From contig JAFAFR010000043.1 in NCBI GenBank assembly GCA_023423405.1, forward strand, positions 186,001-250,000: a DNA stretch of 64,000 bases, in the 5' to 3' direction. A program made the translations under genes and the position numbers. Below, in pieces: positions 18,565 to 27,907 of this stretch. The notes beneath the pieces were generated by a model. The model was not told the origin of the DNA, did no database searches, and saw nothing but the letters and a program-made list of their open reading frames with translations. This stretch comes from Bacteroidota bacterium. Its GTDB lineage: Bacteria > Bacteroidota > Bacteroidia > Chitinophagales > Chitinophagaceae. Within the stretch, counting starts at the first letter, position 1. The number at the start of each line of letters is the position of its first letter.

Positions 18565-19629
18565 ATGTTGCACCCGTTCAAACACTATATAAAATGGCTG
18601 CCCAGCGCAGCGCTCCTGGTAGCACTGCTGCCCGCCTGTAACAAGATCCCCGGGGTGGAAGACATACCTAAACCAAATCCTTCCGGGCAGACCATTGCCG
18701 AGATCATCAATACCGATCCGAATTACAGCCTGCTGAAAGCGGCTGCTACCAAGGCCGGCACGCTTCCGCTCCTGGGAAACCCAGGCGGAACGCTGACGTT
18801 GTTTGCGCCCGATGATGCCGCTTTTGCCCGCTCGGGGATCAATGGCGATGTGATCAATGCATTGCCGGCAGCGCAACTGGCGGCGATACTGCAATACCAC
18901 ATCCTGCCGCAAACCATTCCGTCTGCCGCCATTCCCGATCTGCCGGTGCCCAATGTACAGTATCCCACTATGTTGCAGCCCACGGCCGAACCCCTGTTTA
19001 AGCTCAGCAGCTTTCCTTCCAAAAGGGGATCGGCTGCTTATGTGAATAATATTCCGCTGACAGGCGTAGACAAACAGGCCAGCAATGGCGTGGTACATAC
19101 AACCTATGCCATTGTATCGCCACCGCAGGCAACACTCAAAACCCTGATCGCTGCAGACGCCGACCTCAGTCTTTTTCGCGCGGCCATCGCCCGGGCTGAT
19201 GAAGGCTCAACGGGACTCAGCCGGCTTGATTCCTTGCTGAATTATCCCTTCCCGAATATCACGCTGTTTGCGCCATCGAATGCTGCTTTCGGCGGATTGC
19301 TCACCTACCTGGGGCTTCCGGTTGACCCGGCAGTTTTTGCGGCGCTGCCGGTTCAGACAGTACGTGGCATAGTGGCCTATCATTTCCTGGCCATCAACGG
19401 CACGCCGGCAGTGCGGTATTTCAGTCCCAATTTTGTTACGGGTCAGTACGAAACACTGATCGGGCCTTCGCCCATGCCAAAAGTTACGGTGGATCTCAGC
19501 AACCCGGCCACGCCGCAGGTCTATGGCGCCGTATACCTGGTGAAGGCAAATTTTGTGAAGACCGATACGCATGGAGTGAACGGCGTAATGCACAAGATAG
19601 ACCAGGTGCTGCTGCCGCAACTTCCCTGA
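18565..19629 (+). CDS. double fasciclin-domain lipoprotein
   Basis: A 354-residue protein with lipobox LLPAC (Cys21) and two FAS1 domains (about residues 35-175 and 180-350). Each has the FAS1 motifs: LTLFAPDDAAF and HILPQTI in the first, ITLFAPSNAAF and YHFLAINGT in the second, and each domain ends in a GVVH/GVMH segment. FAS1 domains mediate adhesion or carbohydrate/protein binding. Lying directly behind a TonB-dependent receptor gene, it occupies the place a SusD lipoprotein would have and may serve as the surface ligand-capture subunit. That pairing role is inference. Confidence 0.88.
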   Translation: MLHPFKHYIKWLPSAALLVALLPACNKIPGVEDIPKPNPSGQTIAEIINTDPNYSLLKAAATKAGTLPLLGNPGGTLTLFAPDDAAFARSGINGDVINALPAAQLAAILQYHILPQTIPSAAIPDLPVPNVQYPTMLQPTAEPLFKLSSFPSKRGSAAYVNNIPLTGVDKQASNGVVHTTYAIVSPPQATLKTLIAADADLSLFRAAIARADEGSTGLSRLDSLLNYPFPNITLFAPSNAAFGGLLTYLGLPVDPAVFAALPVQTVRGIVAYHFLAINGTPAVRYFSPNFVTGQYETLIGPSPMPKVTVDLSNPATPQVYGAVYLVKANFVKTDTHGVNGVMHKIDQVLLPQLP

Positions 19630-19642
19630 TCATTAATATTGT

Positions 19643-19696
19643 AAAAGCAAAGGGCCTCCCGGTTGTTGATGATACCGGGAGGCCCTTTGCTTTTTT
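19643..19696. terminator. strong bidirectional terminator
   Basis: A 21-bp perfect inverted repeat (core AGGGCCTCCCGGT, 10-nt loop) lies between the converging fasciclin and ychF genes. A T-run follows on the plus strand and A-residues precede it, so it can end transcription from both directions. Confidence 0.9.
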
Positions 19697-19705
19697 CGGT
19701 TGCAC

Positions 19706-20806
19706 TTATACGTTGAAGCGGAAATGCATCACATCGCCGTCCTTCACAATGTATTCTTTTCCTTCAATGCGCAGCTTGCCTGCTTCGCGGCAGGCAGCTT
19801 CAGAACCGTATTGCAGGAAATCGTTATAGGCGATCACTTCTGCCTTGATGAATCCCTTTTCAAAATCGGTATGGATGACGCTGGCGGCCTGGGGCGCTTT
19901 CCAGCCCTCGTGGATGGTCCATGCGCGCACTTCCTGCACACCGGCCGTGAAATAGGTTTGTAATTGCAGGAGCGCATACACAGCCCGTATGAGTTTGTTC
20001 AGTGCAGGCTCTTCCATTTTGTATTCTTCCATGAACAGCGCTTTGTCGGCAGGATCCTCCATTTCGGCAATCTGCTGTTCGATGCTGTTATTCATCACAA
20101 TCACCTGGGCGTTTTCCCTGGCCACAGCGGCTTTCAGCGTTTCGGAAAATTTATTGCCTGTGTGCATGGAGGCTTCGTCTACATTGGCCACATAGAGCAC
20201 CGGCTTTTCTGTGAGCAGGAAAAGATCGGCAATAGCAACGCGCTCTTCCTTGCTGAGACCCAGTTCCCGTATGTTCTTGCCCGCTTCGAGGTGAGCCAGG
20301 CAGCGCTTCAGCACTTCCACTTCGGCTTTGATCTTTGCATCGCCGGTGCGTATCATTTTTTCGGAGCGCTGCAGTTTTTTCTCCACGCTTTCCAGGTCTT
20401 TCAACTGGAGCTCGGTGTCGATGATCTCCTTATCGCTTACGGGATTGATGGCGCCCTCTTCGCGCAGGATGTTCTCGTCTTCAAAACAGCGAACCACGTG
20501 CACAATGGCATCTACTTCGCGAATATTGGCCAGGAATTTGTTACCCAGTCCTTCGCCCTTGCTGGCGCCCTTCACCAGTCCGGCAATGTCCACGATCTCG
20601 ATCTGCGTGGGCACGGTGCGGTTGGGCTTTACCAGTTCGGCCAGCTTGTCGATGCGGGGATCGGGCACATCCACCAGTCCCACATTGGGCTCGATGGTAC
20701 AGAACCGGTAATTGCTGGCCTGCGCTTTGGCGCTGATGCTCACTGCATTAAAAAGGGTTGATTTACCCACATTGGGAAGTCCAACGATACCTGCCTGTAG
20801 ACCCAT
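19706..20806 (-). CDS. ychF: ribosome-binding ATPase YchF
   Basis: A 366-residue Obg-family P-loop protein starting MGLQAGIVGLPNVGKS. It has the G1 loop GLPNVGKST, a TGS-like C-terminal domain (VRAWTIHEGWKAPQAASVIHTDFEKGF and AGKLRIEGKEYIVKDGDVMHFRFNV, each read in pieces) and the coiled-coil insertion between them. The family prefers ATP to GTP, binds ribosomes and is linked to stress and redox control. A 27-codon upstream extension of the frame does not resemble the family, so I use the internal ATG. The gene is divergent from the SpmA-SpmB gene, 90 bp away. Confidence 0.96.
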   Translation of the reverse strand: MGLQAGIVGLPNVGKSTLFNAVSISAKAQASNYRFCTIEPNVGLVDVPDPRIDKLAELVKPNRTVPTQIEIVDIAGLVKGASKGEGLGNKFLANIREVDAIVHVVRCFEDENILREEGAINPVSDKEIIDTELQLKDLESVEKKLQRSEKMIRTGDAKIKAEVEVLKRCLAHLEAGKNIRELGLSKEERVAIADLFLLTEKPVLYVANVDEASMHTGNKFSETLKAAVARENAQVIVMNNSIEQQIAEMEDPADKALFMEEYKMEEPALNKLIRAVYALLQLQTYFTAGVQEVRAWTIHEGWKAPQAASVIHTDFEKGFIKAEVIAYNDFLQYGSEAACREAGKLRIEGKEYIVKDGDVMHFRFNV

Positions 20807-20896
20807 GAATTGTTTTTTTACGCTTAGAATGCTGTTTCGGGCCGCAAAGATACAACCGGATTTCACTATTTTCACATTTTCACCCATCTTACCCGC

Positions 20897-22135
20897 ATGG
20901 CGCTCAATTACGTCTGGATCGCTTTTTTCCTGGTTGCCTTTTTACTGGGACTGTTCAAACTGATTTTCCTGGGAGATACCGAGATCTTCAAAAAACTGGT
21001 CGACGGTACATTTGATTCGGCCAAGTCTGCGGTGATGGATGTGGCCTTCCCGCTTACTGGCACTATGGTCTTTTTCCTGGGCCTGCTCAACATCGCCGAA
21101 AAAGCAGGGGCAGTACGGTTCCTGGCGCGCAAACTGAGCCCGCTGATGAAGCGCATTTTTCCCGAAGTGCCGGCCGACCATCCGGCCATGGGGCAGATGG
21201 TCATGAATTTTTCCGCCAACCTGCTGGGGCTCGATAACGCAGCCACGCCCTTCGGCCTCAAAGCCATGGAAAGCCTTCAGAGCATCAACCCACAGAAAGA
21301 AACGGCCACCAATGCGCAGATCATGTTCCTGGTGCTGCACACGTCCGGACTTACGCTCATACCACTCACCATCATCGCTTACCGCATCAGTAACAACAGT
21401 GCGGAACCGGCTTCCATCTTTATACCCTGCGTGCTGGGCACCCTGGTGACCACGCTGGCTTCGGTGGTGATTGTGGGCATCTGGCAAAAGATCCGATGGG
21501 ACGCGGTGCTGATGGGCTGGATCCTTTCGGCCATCGCCGCTGTATGCGTGCTGCTCTTCGCGGTGAATACTATGTCGCCCGAAGGAAAAGAAACTTTTTC
21601 CAAAATAGCCGGTAACATGCTGCTCTTTGTGATCATCCTGAGCTTTATTGTAGGCGGCTACTGGAAAAAGATCAATGTATTCGATGCTTTTATTGAAGGT
21701 GCAAAAGAGGGGTTCGGTGTTATACTCAAGATCATTCCTTACCTCGTGGGCATGCTGGTGGGTATACGCGTTTTCCGCGACAGCGGCGCGCTCGATTATG
21801 TGATTCGCGGATTGAGCTGGTGCATCGCCGGACTGGGACTGCCCACCGATTTTGTGCCCGCCCTGCCCGTGGCCATCATGAAACCTTTCAGTGGCAGTGG
21901 CGCGCGCGGTATGATGCTGGACGTATTCGCCAACCCGGCCTATGGTCCTGATTCCTTCGTGGGAAAAACCGCCAGCATTTTCCAGGGCTCGGCCGACACT
22001 ACTTTTTATATCATCGCTCTTTATTTCGGAAGCGTAGGCATCAAGCGGGTGCGTTATTCCATCTGGGCCGGTATGATGGCCGATTTTATTGGCGTGATCG
22101 CCGCCATCTTTATTGCCTACAGTTTTTTCCGCTGA
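20897..22135 (+). CDS. SpmA-SpmB fusion, nucleoside-recognition (Gate) membrane protein
   Basis: A 412-residue polytopic membrane protein in which an SpmA-like half (residues ~1-210, with FPLTGTMVFFLGLLNIAEKAG and NFSANLLGLDNAATPFG, read in pieces) is joined to an SpmB-like half (~225-412, with KIIPYLVGMLVGIRVFRDSG and GSADTTFYIIALYFGSVGIK). In spore formers SpmA and SpmB are separate dehydration proteins; the fused form is common in non-sporulating Bacteroidota, where its transport role is unknown. The stop codon directly abuts the stop of the convergent DeoR gene. Confidence 0.88.
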   Translation: MALNYVWIAFFLVAFLLGLFKLIFLGDTEIFKKLVDGTFDSAKSAVMDVAFPLTGTMVFFLGLLNIAEKAGAVRFLARKLSPLMKRIFPEVPADHPAMGQMVMNFSANLLGLDNAATPFGLKAMESLQSINPQKETATNAQIMFLVLHTSGLTLIPLTIIAYRISNNSAEPASIFIPCVLGTLVTTLASVVIVGIWQKIRWDAVLMGWILSAIAAVCVLLFAVNTMSPEGKETFSKIAGNMLLFVIILSFIVGGYWKKINVFDAFIEGAKEGFGVILKIIPYLVGMLVGIRVFRDSGALDYVIRGLSWCIAGLGLPTDFVPALPVAIMKPFSGSGARGMMLDVFANPAYGPDSFVGKTASIFQGSADTTFYIIALYFGSVGIKRVRYSIWAGMMADFIGVIAAIFIAYSFFR

Positions 22136-22885
22136 TCAGAGTACTTCGAGTCCCAGGTCTTTATAACGCTGCAACTCCGGGGCCGTGGGGTCTTTTTCCG
22201 TAATGAGCAGGTCTACCTGGTCAATATCGCAAACATGAAGGGGTTGAAAAGAATTGATCTTTTCCGCGATGCTGAGGCATACCACTTTCTGCGCCGATTC
22301 TATCATGGCGCGTTTGATCATGACCACATCCCAGTCGTTATCGGTAACGCCGTGTTTGGCATCGATGGCGTTGACGCCGAGGAAGCAGATATCGGCCTTG
22401 ATGCGGCGGATCTGGCTGATGGCGTCGGCGCCTACTGTTATGCGGCTGTTGCGTGAAACCTTGTCGCCGATCACTACCACATCTATATTGGGATGATTCA
22501 TGTACTCAACTACGGCAGGAACGGAGCCGGAAATAAAAGTGGCCCTCAGTTGGGGTGGCAGCGCCCGCGCCAGCTCCATAATAGTGGTGCCGCCACTGGT
22601 GAGAATGAACATGCCGTCTTTGATCAGCCGGGCGGCTTTGCGGGCAACCACTTTTTTGTTCTCCAGCGAATAGACCAGCGTGTTGTCGAAATTAACCTGG
22701 CTGAAGGAGTGGGAGAGGGCGCCTCCATGCACTTTGATCAGTTTGCCGCTGTCGGCCAGTTCCTGGAGGTCGCGCCGGATGGTATCTTCCGAGACAGGGA
22801 TTTCCTGGCACAATTGTGCAGACAGGACTTTGTTGTGCAGATTGACCTGGTGAAGTATAAAAGCCTGTCGCTCTTTTTTTAGCAT
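22136..22885 (-). CDS. DeoR/GlpR family transcriptional regulator
   Basis: A 249-residue repressor-type protein. The N-terminal winged HTH (residues 5-57) includes the DeoR motif VSEDTIRRDLQEL and KVHGGA. The C-terminal half is the sugar-phosphate-binding DeoRC domain, with TSGGTTIMELA near residue 95 and FLGVNAIDAKHGVTD. Such regulators respond to phosphorylated sugars or glycerol-3-phosphate. No catabolic gene sits next to it, so the target is not evident. Confidence 0.93.
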   Translation of the reverse strand: MLKKERQAFILHQVNLHNKVLSAQLCQEIPVSEDTIRRDLQELADSGKLIKVHGGALSHSFSQVNFDNTLVYSLENKKVVARKAARLIKDGMFILTSGGTTIMELARALPPQLRATFISGSVPAVVEYMNHPNIDVVVIGDKVSRNSRITVGADAISQIRRIKADICFLGVNAIDAKHGVTDNDWDVVMIKRAMIESAQKVVCLSIAEKINSFQPLHVCDIDQVDLLITEKDPTAPELQRYKDLGLEVL

Positions 22886-22941
22886 GGTGTTCCGTTACAT
22901 CTTTAAATTAAACAAAAACAAGCAGCAATCGATTGTGGCGC

Positions 22942-24129
22942 TCAGGATGACCGGCCCGATGGCGGGCTGGTACTGTAAAACACCAGCAGGCCCAGCAATA
23001 CAGACAGCACAGCCGCCAGAAGGATGGCGAGCTTGGCAATATTTTGCAGGTCGGTGGACTGGAAAGCCAGCATGGTTATGAAAATAGACATGGTAAAGCC
23101 GATGCCTGCCAGTATGGAAATTCCCCACAACTGCTTCCAGTTGGTGGCTTCCGGCAACTGGCTCCAGCCGCGGCGGATGATGAGCCAGCAAAACAAGGTA
23201 ATACCTAGCGGCTTACCGATGACGAGCCCGCACAATACGCCCCAGCTCAGGGGATGTGCCAGAGCCTGGAATCCGCCGTCGGGTAAAACAATGGCCGTAT
23301 TGGCGAGCGCAAAAAGTGGCAGTATGATAAAATATACACCTTCGTGCAGCGCATGTACATAATTGCTGAGGCGCTGCAGCGGTACCACGAAAGCGAGTAA
23401 GACACCGGCAATGCTGGCGTGTATGCCCGACTGGTAGACCAGGTACCAGAGCGCGAGTCCGCCCAGGATGGTTACCGGCAGGGATTGTTTCCTGACATGG
23501 GTAAGCAGGGCCAGTGCACCCCAGAGTAGCAACGCGCCCATCAGGTATATCCACTGCAGGGCGTTTCCGTAAAAAACGGCGATCACCACAATGGCGCCCA
23601 GATCATCGATGATGGCAAGTGCCATCAGGAATATTTTCAGGCTGAGCGGAACGCGATTGGAAAGGAGGGAGGCGATGCCCAGCGAAAAAGCGATATCGGT
23701 GGCCATGGGAATGCCCCAGCCAGAATGGAATTCATTGCCCCGGTTGATCAGCAGGAAGATCAGCGCCGGCACCAGCATGCCGCCCAGGGCGCCAAAAACC
23801 GGCAGGCTGGCTTTTTTGAGGGAGGACAGTTCGCCTACCAGCAATTCCCTTTTTATCTCCATGCCCGCCAGGAAAAAGAAAACCGCCATGGCGCCATCAT
23901 TGATCCAGTGCAGCAGGTTGTGCGGCAGATGTATGGCATCAGTGAAGTGTATTTCCCGTTCCAGGAACAACAGGTAGTGTGACCCCCAGGAGCTATTGGT
24001 CACCAAAAGAGACACCACGGTGCAAACCACCAGGGTAAAACCCATGGCCCGGCTGTCTTTCAAAAAAGCCTGCAGTGGGCTGATGATCTGTTTGCGGACG
24101 ATGTGCCGCAGTTCGGGGATGCCTGCCAT
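22942..24129 (-). CDS. nhaA: Na+/H+ antiporter NhaA
   Basis: A 395-residue, about 12-helix inner-membrane antiporter that exports Na+ in exchange for protons. Diagnostic segments are NDGAMAVFFFLAGMEIKRE, ATDIAFSLG and the ALAIIDDLGAI ion-binding aspartate pair, plus GIGFTMSIFI near the C-terminus. I start at the ATG giving MAGIPELRHI, which lies 1 bp after the stop of the OstA-like gene, so translation is probably coupled. An upstream in-frame extension would overlap that gene. It is the last member of the envelope operon. Confidence 0.95.
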   Translation of the reverse strand: MAGIPELRHIVRKQIISPLQAFLKDSRAMGFTLVVCTVVSLLVTNSSWGSHYLLFLEREIHFTDAIHLPHNLLHWINDGAMAVFFFLAGMEIKRELLVGELSSLKKASLPVFGALGGMLVPALIFLLINRGNEFHSGWGIPMATDIAFSLGIASLLSNRVPLSLKIFLMALAIIDDLGAIVVIAVFYGNALQWIYLMGALLLWGALALLTHVRKQSLPVTILGGLALWYLVYQSGIHASIAGVLLAFVVPLQRLSNYVHALHEGVYFIILPLFALANTAIVLPDGGFQALAHPLSWGVLCGLVIGKPLGITLFCWLIIRRGWSQLPEATNWKQLWGISILAGIGFTMSIFITMLAFQSTDLQNIAKLAILLAAVLSVLLGLLVFYSTSPPSGRSS

Positions 24130-24130
24130 A

Positions 24131-25813
24131 TTATTCTGTCGGTGTTGGTTCTGCCAGTGTTGGTGGATCTTCGAACAATTCAAATCTTGTTTTGGGCCTT
24201 CTCGCTTCTCTCCAGTGAAAGCCGCGCAGGCGCATCTCTTCGTGGTTCACCTGCCGGAAGGGACTCATCTTGCCGGTCACTTCGCTCCGGAACACCACAC
24301 GCGACAGCCCATCCTTGTTGAAATAAAAATCGATGATATCGGCCGACGCACGGTTTACGCCGGTATAGGCGCTGTCTTCGTCCTGCACATAATAAATGCT
24401 TTCGGCCGAACCGCGGGCGCGCATATTGTCGATGGCGCCCTCTACAAAATAACCATTGATGGTATGGCCCCTGATCTGGTTGTAATAGCCTTCTTTGGTA
24501 CGGTTCACCATCAGGGCGTTTTCGAATACATAAATGCGCCGGGGTTGCTTGTTGGCGGTGAAGAGGTAAAGCGTATCACCGGTGATCTGGCTGCCGTTTG
24601 CCCAGGCGATGGGATCCTGCAGCAGGCGGAAAACCGAGTCCACACCGGAATAAAAAAGGCTGTCACAAACCGCCTGGAGCGAATCGCTGAAAATGCGCAC
24701 GTGGTGCCAGGCCTGGAAATAGCGGTTTCGGTTGGTGGTATCCGTTGCATCGAGCACAACGGCACGGTAGGCCGAATCGCGGAAAATGCTGTCGCGGCTG
24801 AGAGAGTCGGCCTTCAGGTAGGTTTGCTCATAACCCGGCTTGTCGGTGAGCCTCCCGGAAAAGAGTGTATCGGCTGTAACGTAGACCGAATCACTCTTCT
24901 GCTTGATGATCATGATGGGCCGCTGGGTAGCTAGCAGCGTGTTCTTTTTACGGTCGTTGCGCAGGTCGTTGGCCAGGATGGTGAGTCCCTGCGCAGTATC
25001 GCGAAAAACGGCGTTGCCGGTGGCGAACCCCAGGCCGGTAGCATCGTCGAAGCCCACATTATCGCCGGTAATAAAAGTGTTGCCGTCCTGTATCTGCGGA
25101 CGTTTGCCGAAACTGGCCTTTTTGTTTTTCATGTCGTAAAACCCTTCGCTGGTGCGCACGGTTCTGCGGCCACTGTCGGAGCGGATAAGGGTTTCCGTTA
25201 TAAAGCTGGCGATCTGCGTATCGGTATTGTAAAGCAGGGAATCGGTGTCTACCTCGTATTCGGGGTTGCGCATAGTCACCTTATCCTTGAAATACACATC
25301 CTTCATATCTCCATAGTAGGTAGCCTGCTGGCTGGTGAGCACGGTGTTGTCGCTTACCACTTTTCCGCCATTGGTGTAGATACCGATCTTGGTATCGGTA
25401 TCGTATTCGAGGTCGTTGGTCGTGAGTATGCCCTTGCCGTCGGTCAGCTTCACGTCTTTGCGGAGATAGGCTTTTTTGGTATCGGAATAATAAATCAGGT
25501 ATTGAGAATAAGTGTGGATGCTGTCGGAGTCATTGATGTGCACATTGCCGAAAGCTTCCACTATGCCGGTATTGCGGTGCAGCACGGCACTGTCGCAGTA
25601 AAACTTGGTATTGCCCTGCTCCAGGAATACATTTCCCGAAAGCATCTGGTATTCGGTAACGCTGTCTTTTTTTTCATAACGCAGCCGGTCGGCGTGTTTG
25701 ATAAGCACTATTTCCCCGGAATCGGAAGGCGCCAGTTGCTGCACCTGCGCCCGGAGCCCGGTGGCTGAAAACAGGAGACAGAACAATCCGCACAATATTC
25801 CTGGAAGCCGCAT
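24131..25813 (-). CDS. OstA/LptA-like periplasmic LPS transport protein
   Basis: A 560-residue protein with a signal peptide (cleavage after LRA, about residue 22). It is built of repeated OstA/LptA beta-jellyroll units (Pfam OstA-like) with recurring patterns such as LSGNVFLEQGNTKFYCDSA and AFGNVHINDSDSIHTYS. It should form part of the periplasmic bridge carrying lipopolysaccharide to LptD. It is larger than proteobacterial LptA (about 185 aa), as usual in Bacteroidota. The genes for MlaD/MCE, the amidase and, divergently, an LptD-like protein lie next to it, which supports the envelope role. Confidence 0.88.
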   Translation of the reverse strand: MRLPGILCGLFCLLFSATGLRAQVQQLAPSDSGEIVLIKHADRLRYEKKDSVTEYQMLSGNVFLEQGNTKFYCDSAVLHRNTGIVEAFGNVHINDSDSIHTYSQYLIYYSDTKKAYLRKDVKLTDGKGILTTNDLEYDTDTKIGIYTNGGKVVSDNTVLTSQQATYYGDMKDVYFKDKVTMRNPEYEVDTDSLLYNTDTQIASFITETLIRSDSGRRTVRTSEGFYDMKNKKASFGKRPQIQDGNTFITGDNVGFDDATGLGFATGNAVFRDTAQGLTILANDLRNDRKKNTLLATQRPIMIIKQKSDSVYVTADTLFSGRLTDKPGYEQTYLKADSLSRDSIFRDSAYRAVVLDATDTTNRNRYFQAWHHVRIFSDSLQAVCDSLFYSGVDSVFRLLQDPIAWANGSQITGDTLYLFTANKQPRRIYVFENALMVNRTKEGYYNQIRGHTINGYFVEGAIDNMRARGSAESIYYVQDEDSAYTGVNRASADIIDFYFNKDGLSRVVFRSEVTGKMSPFRQVNHEEMRLRGFHWREARRPKTRFELFEDPPTLAEPTPTE

Positions 25814-25818
25814 GGAGG

Positions 25819-26808
25819 TTAGTTTGTCTGCGCACTGGAATCGGCCAGGGGAGCCTGGAGGGGAGTGCTTTTGTCTTTTTTGCCGAATACGGAAATGGTA
25901 ATATAACGTTTGGGATGCACCCTCAAATCATCGAGCAGGATGTTCAGGCTGCGGCTGGTATTTTCGAGGTTGTTGTACAGCTTTTTATCATTCAGCAGCA
26001 GTCCCAGGCTGCCGTCTTTTGAATTGGCCTTCGCTACCACACCGTTCAGGTTGGTAAGGGTTTTGTTCAACTGGTCGATGGTTTGCTGCAGTTGCAGTTT
26101 CGACAGGTTCTGCGACATGCTCTCCAGGTTGGTGAGCGTGTTGGTGATCTTCTCGTTGTTGTTGGCCAGGTTGCCCGTGACCTTATCGAGGTTATTGAGC
26201 GTGCGGTTGAGCGTGCTGTTCTGTGCTGCCACCAGGTTGTTCAACGACGCAGACGCCGCCGTCAGGTTGGCCACAATCTTATGGAAATTGTTCTTGGTAG
26301 CAGGATCGAAATAAGTGCCTGCCACCTGGATGAGTGAATCGAGCGATACCAGGGTGCCATCGAGTGTTTTCAGCGCCGGGTTGATGCTGGCCGATACCTG
26401 GTCGAGCAGCCCCGGTTTGTGCAGCGATGTCAGGGTATCGCCGTTCTTCAGGTAAGTGGATGCATTGCCCGGTTCAATGCTCAGGGAGGCCGATCCCAGC
26501 AGTTCCGTGCTGATATAGGCAACGGAGTTGGAGGGCAGGTCGATGTCGCGGGCTATGGTAATGCCCACCACGATGCCATCGGCTATGTTACGGGTTCTTT
26601 CTTCGATAGAATAAACGGTTCCCACCTGCAGCCCCTGCACGAATACAGGGTTCGATACCGCCAGTCCCGTCACCCGCGGAAATACGGCATAGACCACGTC
26701 GTTTTTAGCGAACAGGTTTTTTCCTTTCAGGAAATTGAAACCCAGTATCAGCACTGTTAGTGCAACAATGGCCAAAATGCCGATCCTGGTCTCATTGGAA
26801 ATTTTCAT
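25819..26808 (-). CDS. MlaD/MCE domain lipid-transport protein
   Basis: A 329-residue protein with an N-terminal membrane anchor (residues ~8-27), a single MCE domain (~35-115, with VFVQGLQVGTV) and a long helical, coiled-coil-like C-terminal part (~140-290) rich in Asn/Leu heptads. Members are the periplasmic subunits of Mla-type ABC lipid transporters. No MlaE/MlaF genes are present here, so the ABC partner must be elsewhere. The gene ends 5 bp before the OstA-like gene starts, so they are one operon. Confidence 0.92.
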   Translation of the reverse strand: MKISNETRIGILAIVALTVLILGFNFLKGKNLFAKNDVVYAVFPRVTGLAVSNPVFVQGLQVGTVYSIEERTRNIADGIVVGITIARDIDLPSNSVAYISTELLGSASLSIEPGNASTYLKNGDTLTSLHKPGLLDQVSASINPALKTLDGTLVSLDSLIQVAGTYFDPATKNNFHKIVANLTAASASLNNLVAAQNSTLNRTLNNLDKVTGNLANNNEKITNTLTNLESMSQNLSKLQLQQTIDQLNKTLTNLNGVVAKANSKDGSLGLLLNDKKLYNNLENTSRSLNILLDDLRVHPKRYITISVFGKKDKSTPLQAPLADSSAQTN

Positions 26809-26847
26809 CCGTTAGTCTTTTGGTGATTCCTGCTCAAATGTATAGAA

Positions 26848-27825
26848 TTATTTGCCGGTGCCTGAACGTGTATTGTGCCGGGCGTTTTCCAGTTCCGTCT
26901 TATATCGGCTAAATGCGTTCATGATACTGGCCACCACTGCTTCCTGCCCTTTTTCGCTGTTGAGGTATTCTTCTTCTTCCTTATTGGTGATGAAACCGGT
27001 TTCTACCAGGATGCTTGGCATGCCCGTTGCCTGCAATACCCAGATGCCTTTGTTGTTGCGTTGCTTCACACCAAAGCTCTGGCGGCCACCCTGGGCAAAT
27101 TCTTCTTCCACGAGGGAAGCCAGCAAAGCAGAATTGCGGAAAAAATACTTGGTATAGAGCTGGGTGCGGATCTTGGCTTCGGGTGAATTCAGGTCCAGCA
27201 CGTTGTTGGGATCGTCCACCGGTTCATCTTCCCCACTTTCGTCCATATTGCTGATGAAGTCGCCTTTTTCATCGCTGCGGTCGGCCGCCCAGATATAGGT
27301 TTCCGTACCCACGCGGGTATTTTTTACGTAATAAGATTGGTATATGGGTTGCTGTATGGTCTTCTTTTTCCTGGTTTTACCCTTCCCCGTATAAACGATT
27401 TTGGGTTTATAACCCACAATTTTCTTGGCGTACCAGCCGCCGGCTTTTTGTCCCGTTGCGTTCAGGTGGATGCTGATGAACAGGTCGCCCTTGGCCTCAT
27501 TGGCCATCTGGGCGCGGATGCGGTTGGCCACATTGGGGTTCCTTTCCCCCCTGGGAGCATTCTCGTCGGTGCGGGTATAAATGAATTTGATATCAGGGAA
27601 AGCCGCCTCCAAAGCCTTGCCCAGCTTGAGGGCGATCTGCAGGGCCACTTCGGCTTCCGTGGATATCAGTCCCCTTGCACCGGGGTCGGTACCGCCGTGC
27701 CCCGCGTCGATGATCACGGTGCGAAGCACATTTTTTCCGGATTGCGCCGACACGGATTGTGAAAACATTAGGAGAACGCCGGCAGCAAGGGTTAGGGATA
27801 GAATGGTCTTACACTTTTTCAACAT
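26848..27825 (-). CDS. N-acetylmuramoyl-L-alanine amidase (Amidase_3)
   Basis: A 325-residue exported peptidoglycan amidase. I start at MLKKCKTILS, which gives a clean signal peptide cut after VSA (about residue 28); the open frame upstream adds no signal-like sequence. Zinc/catalytic landmarks are DAGHGGTDPG, the STEAEVAL glutamate, SIHLNA and the late ILVETGFITN glutamate. It cleaves the amide between MurNAc and the stem peptide during cell separation or remodelling. A ~45-residue Asp/Glu-rich insertion before the last third is typical of Bacteroidota versions. First gene of the envelope operon. Confidence 0.93.
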   Translation of the reverse strand: MLKKCKTILSLTLAAGVLLMFSQSVSAQSGKNVLRTVIIDAGHGGTDPGARGLISTEAEVALQIALKLGKALEAAFPDIKFIYTRTDENAPRGERNPNVANRIRAQMANEAKGDLFISIHLNATGQKAGGWYAKKIVGYKPKIVYTGKGKTRKKKTIQQPIYQSYYVKNTRVGTETYIWAADRSDEKGDFISNMDESGEDEPVDDPNNVLDLNSPEAKIRTQLYTKYFFRNSALLASLVEEEFAQGGRQSFGVKQRNNKGIWVLQATGMPSILVETGFITNKEEEEYLNSEKGQEAVVASIMNAFSRYKTELENARHNTRSGTGK

Positions 27826-27884
27826 AGAATATCCTTTGATAATGGGAATTCGGCTTTCTCTTAATGGAATAAAAACCGAATTAC

Positions 27885-27892
27885 TATTTTTG
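27885..27892 (+). promoter_or_regulatory. candidate Bacteroidota -7 box for the lptD-like gene
   Basis: TATTTTTG matches the Bacteroidota -7 consensus TAnnTTTG and lies 15 bp before the start codon in the 82-bp divergent gap. I do not see a good -33 TTTG at the right distance, so this is tentative. Confidence 0.4.
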
Positions 27893-27907
27893 CCCCCATT
27901 CAATAAT

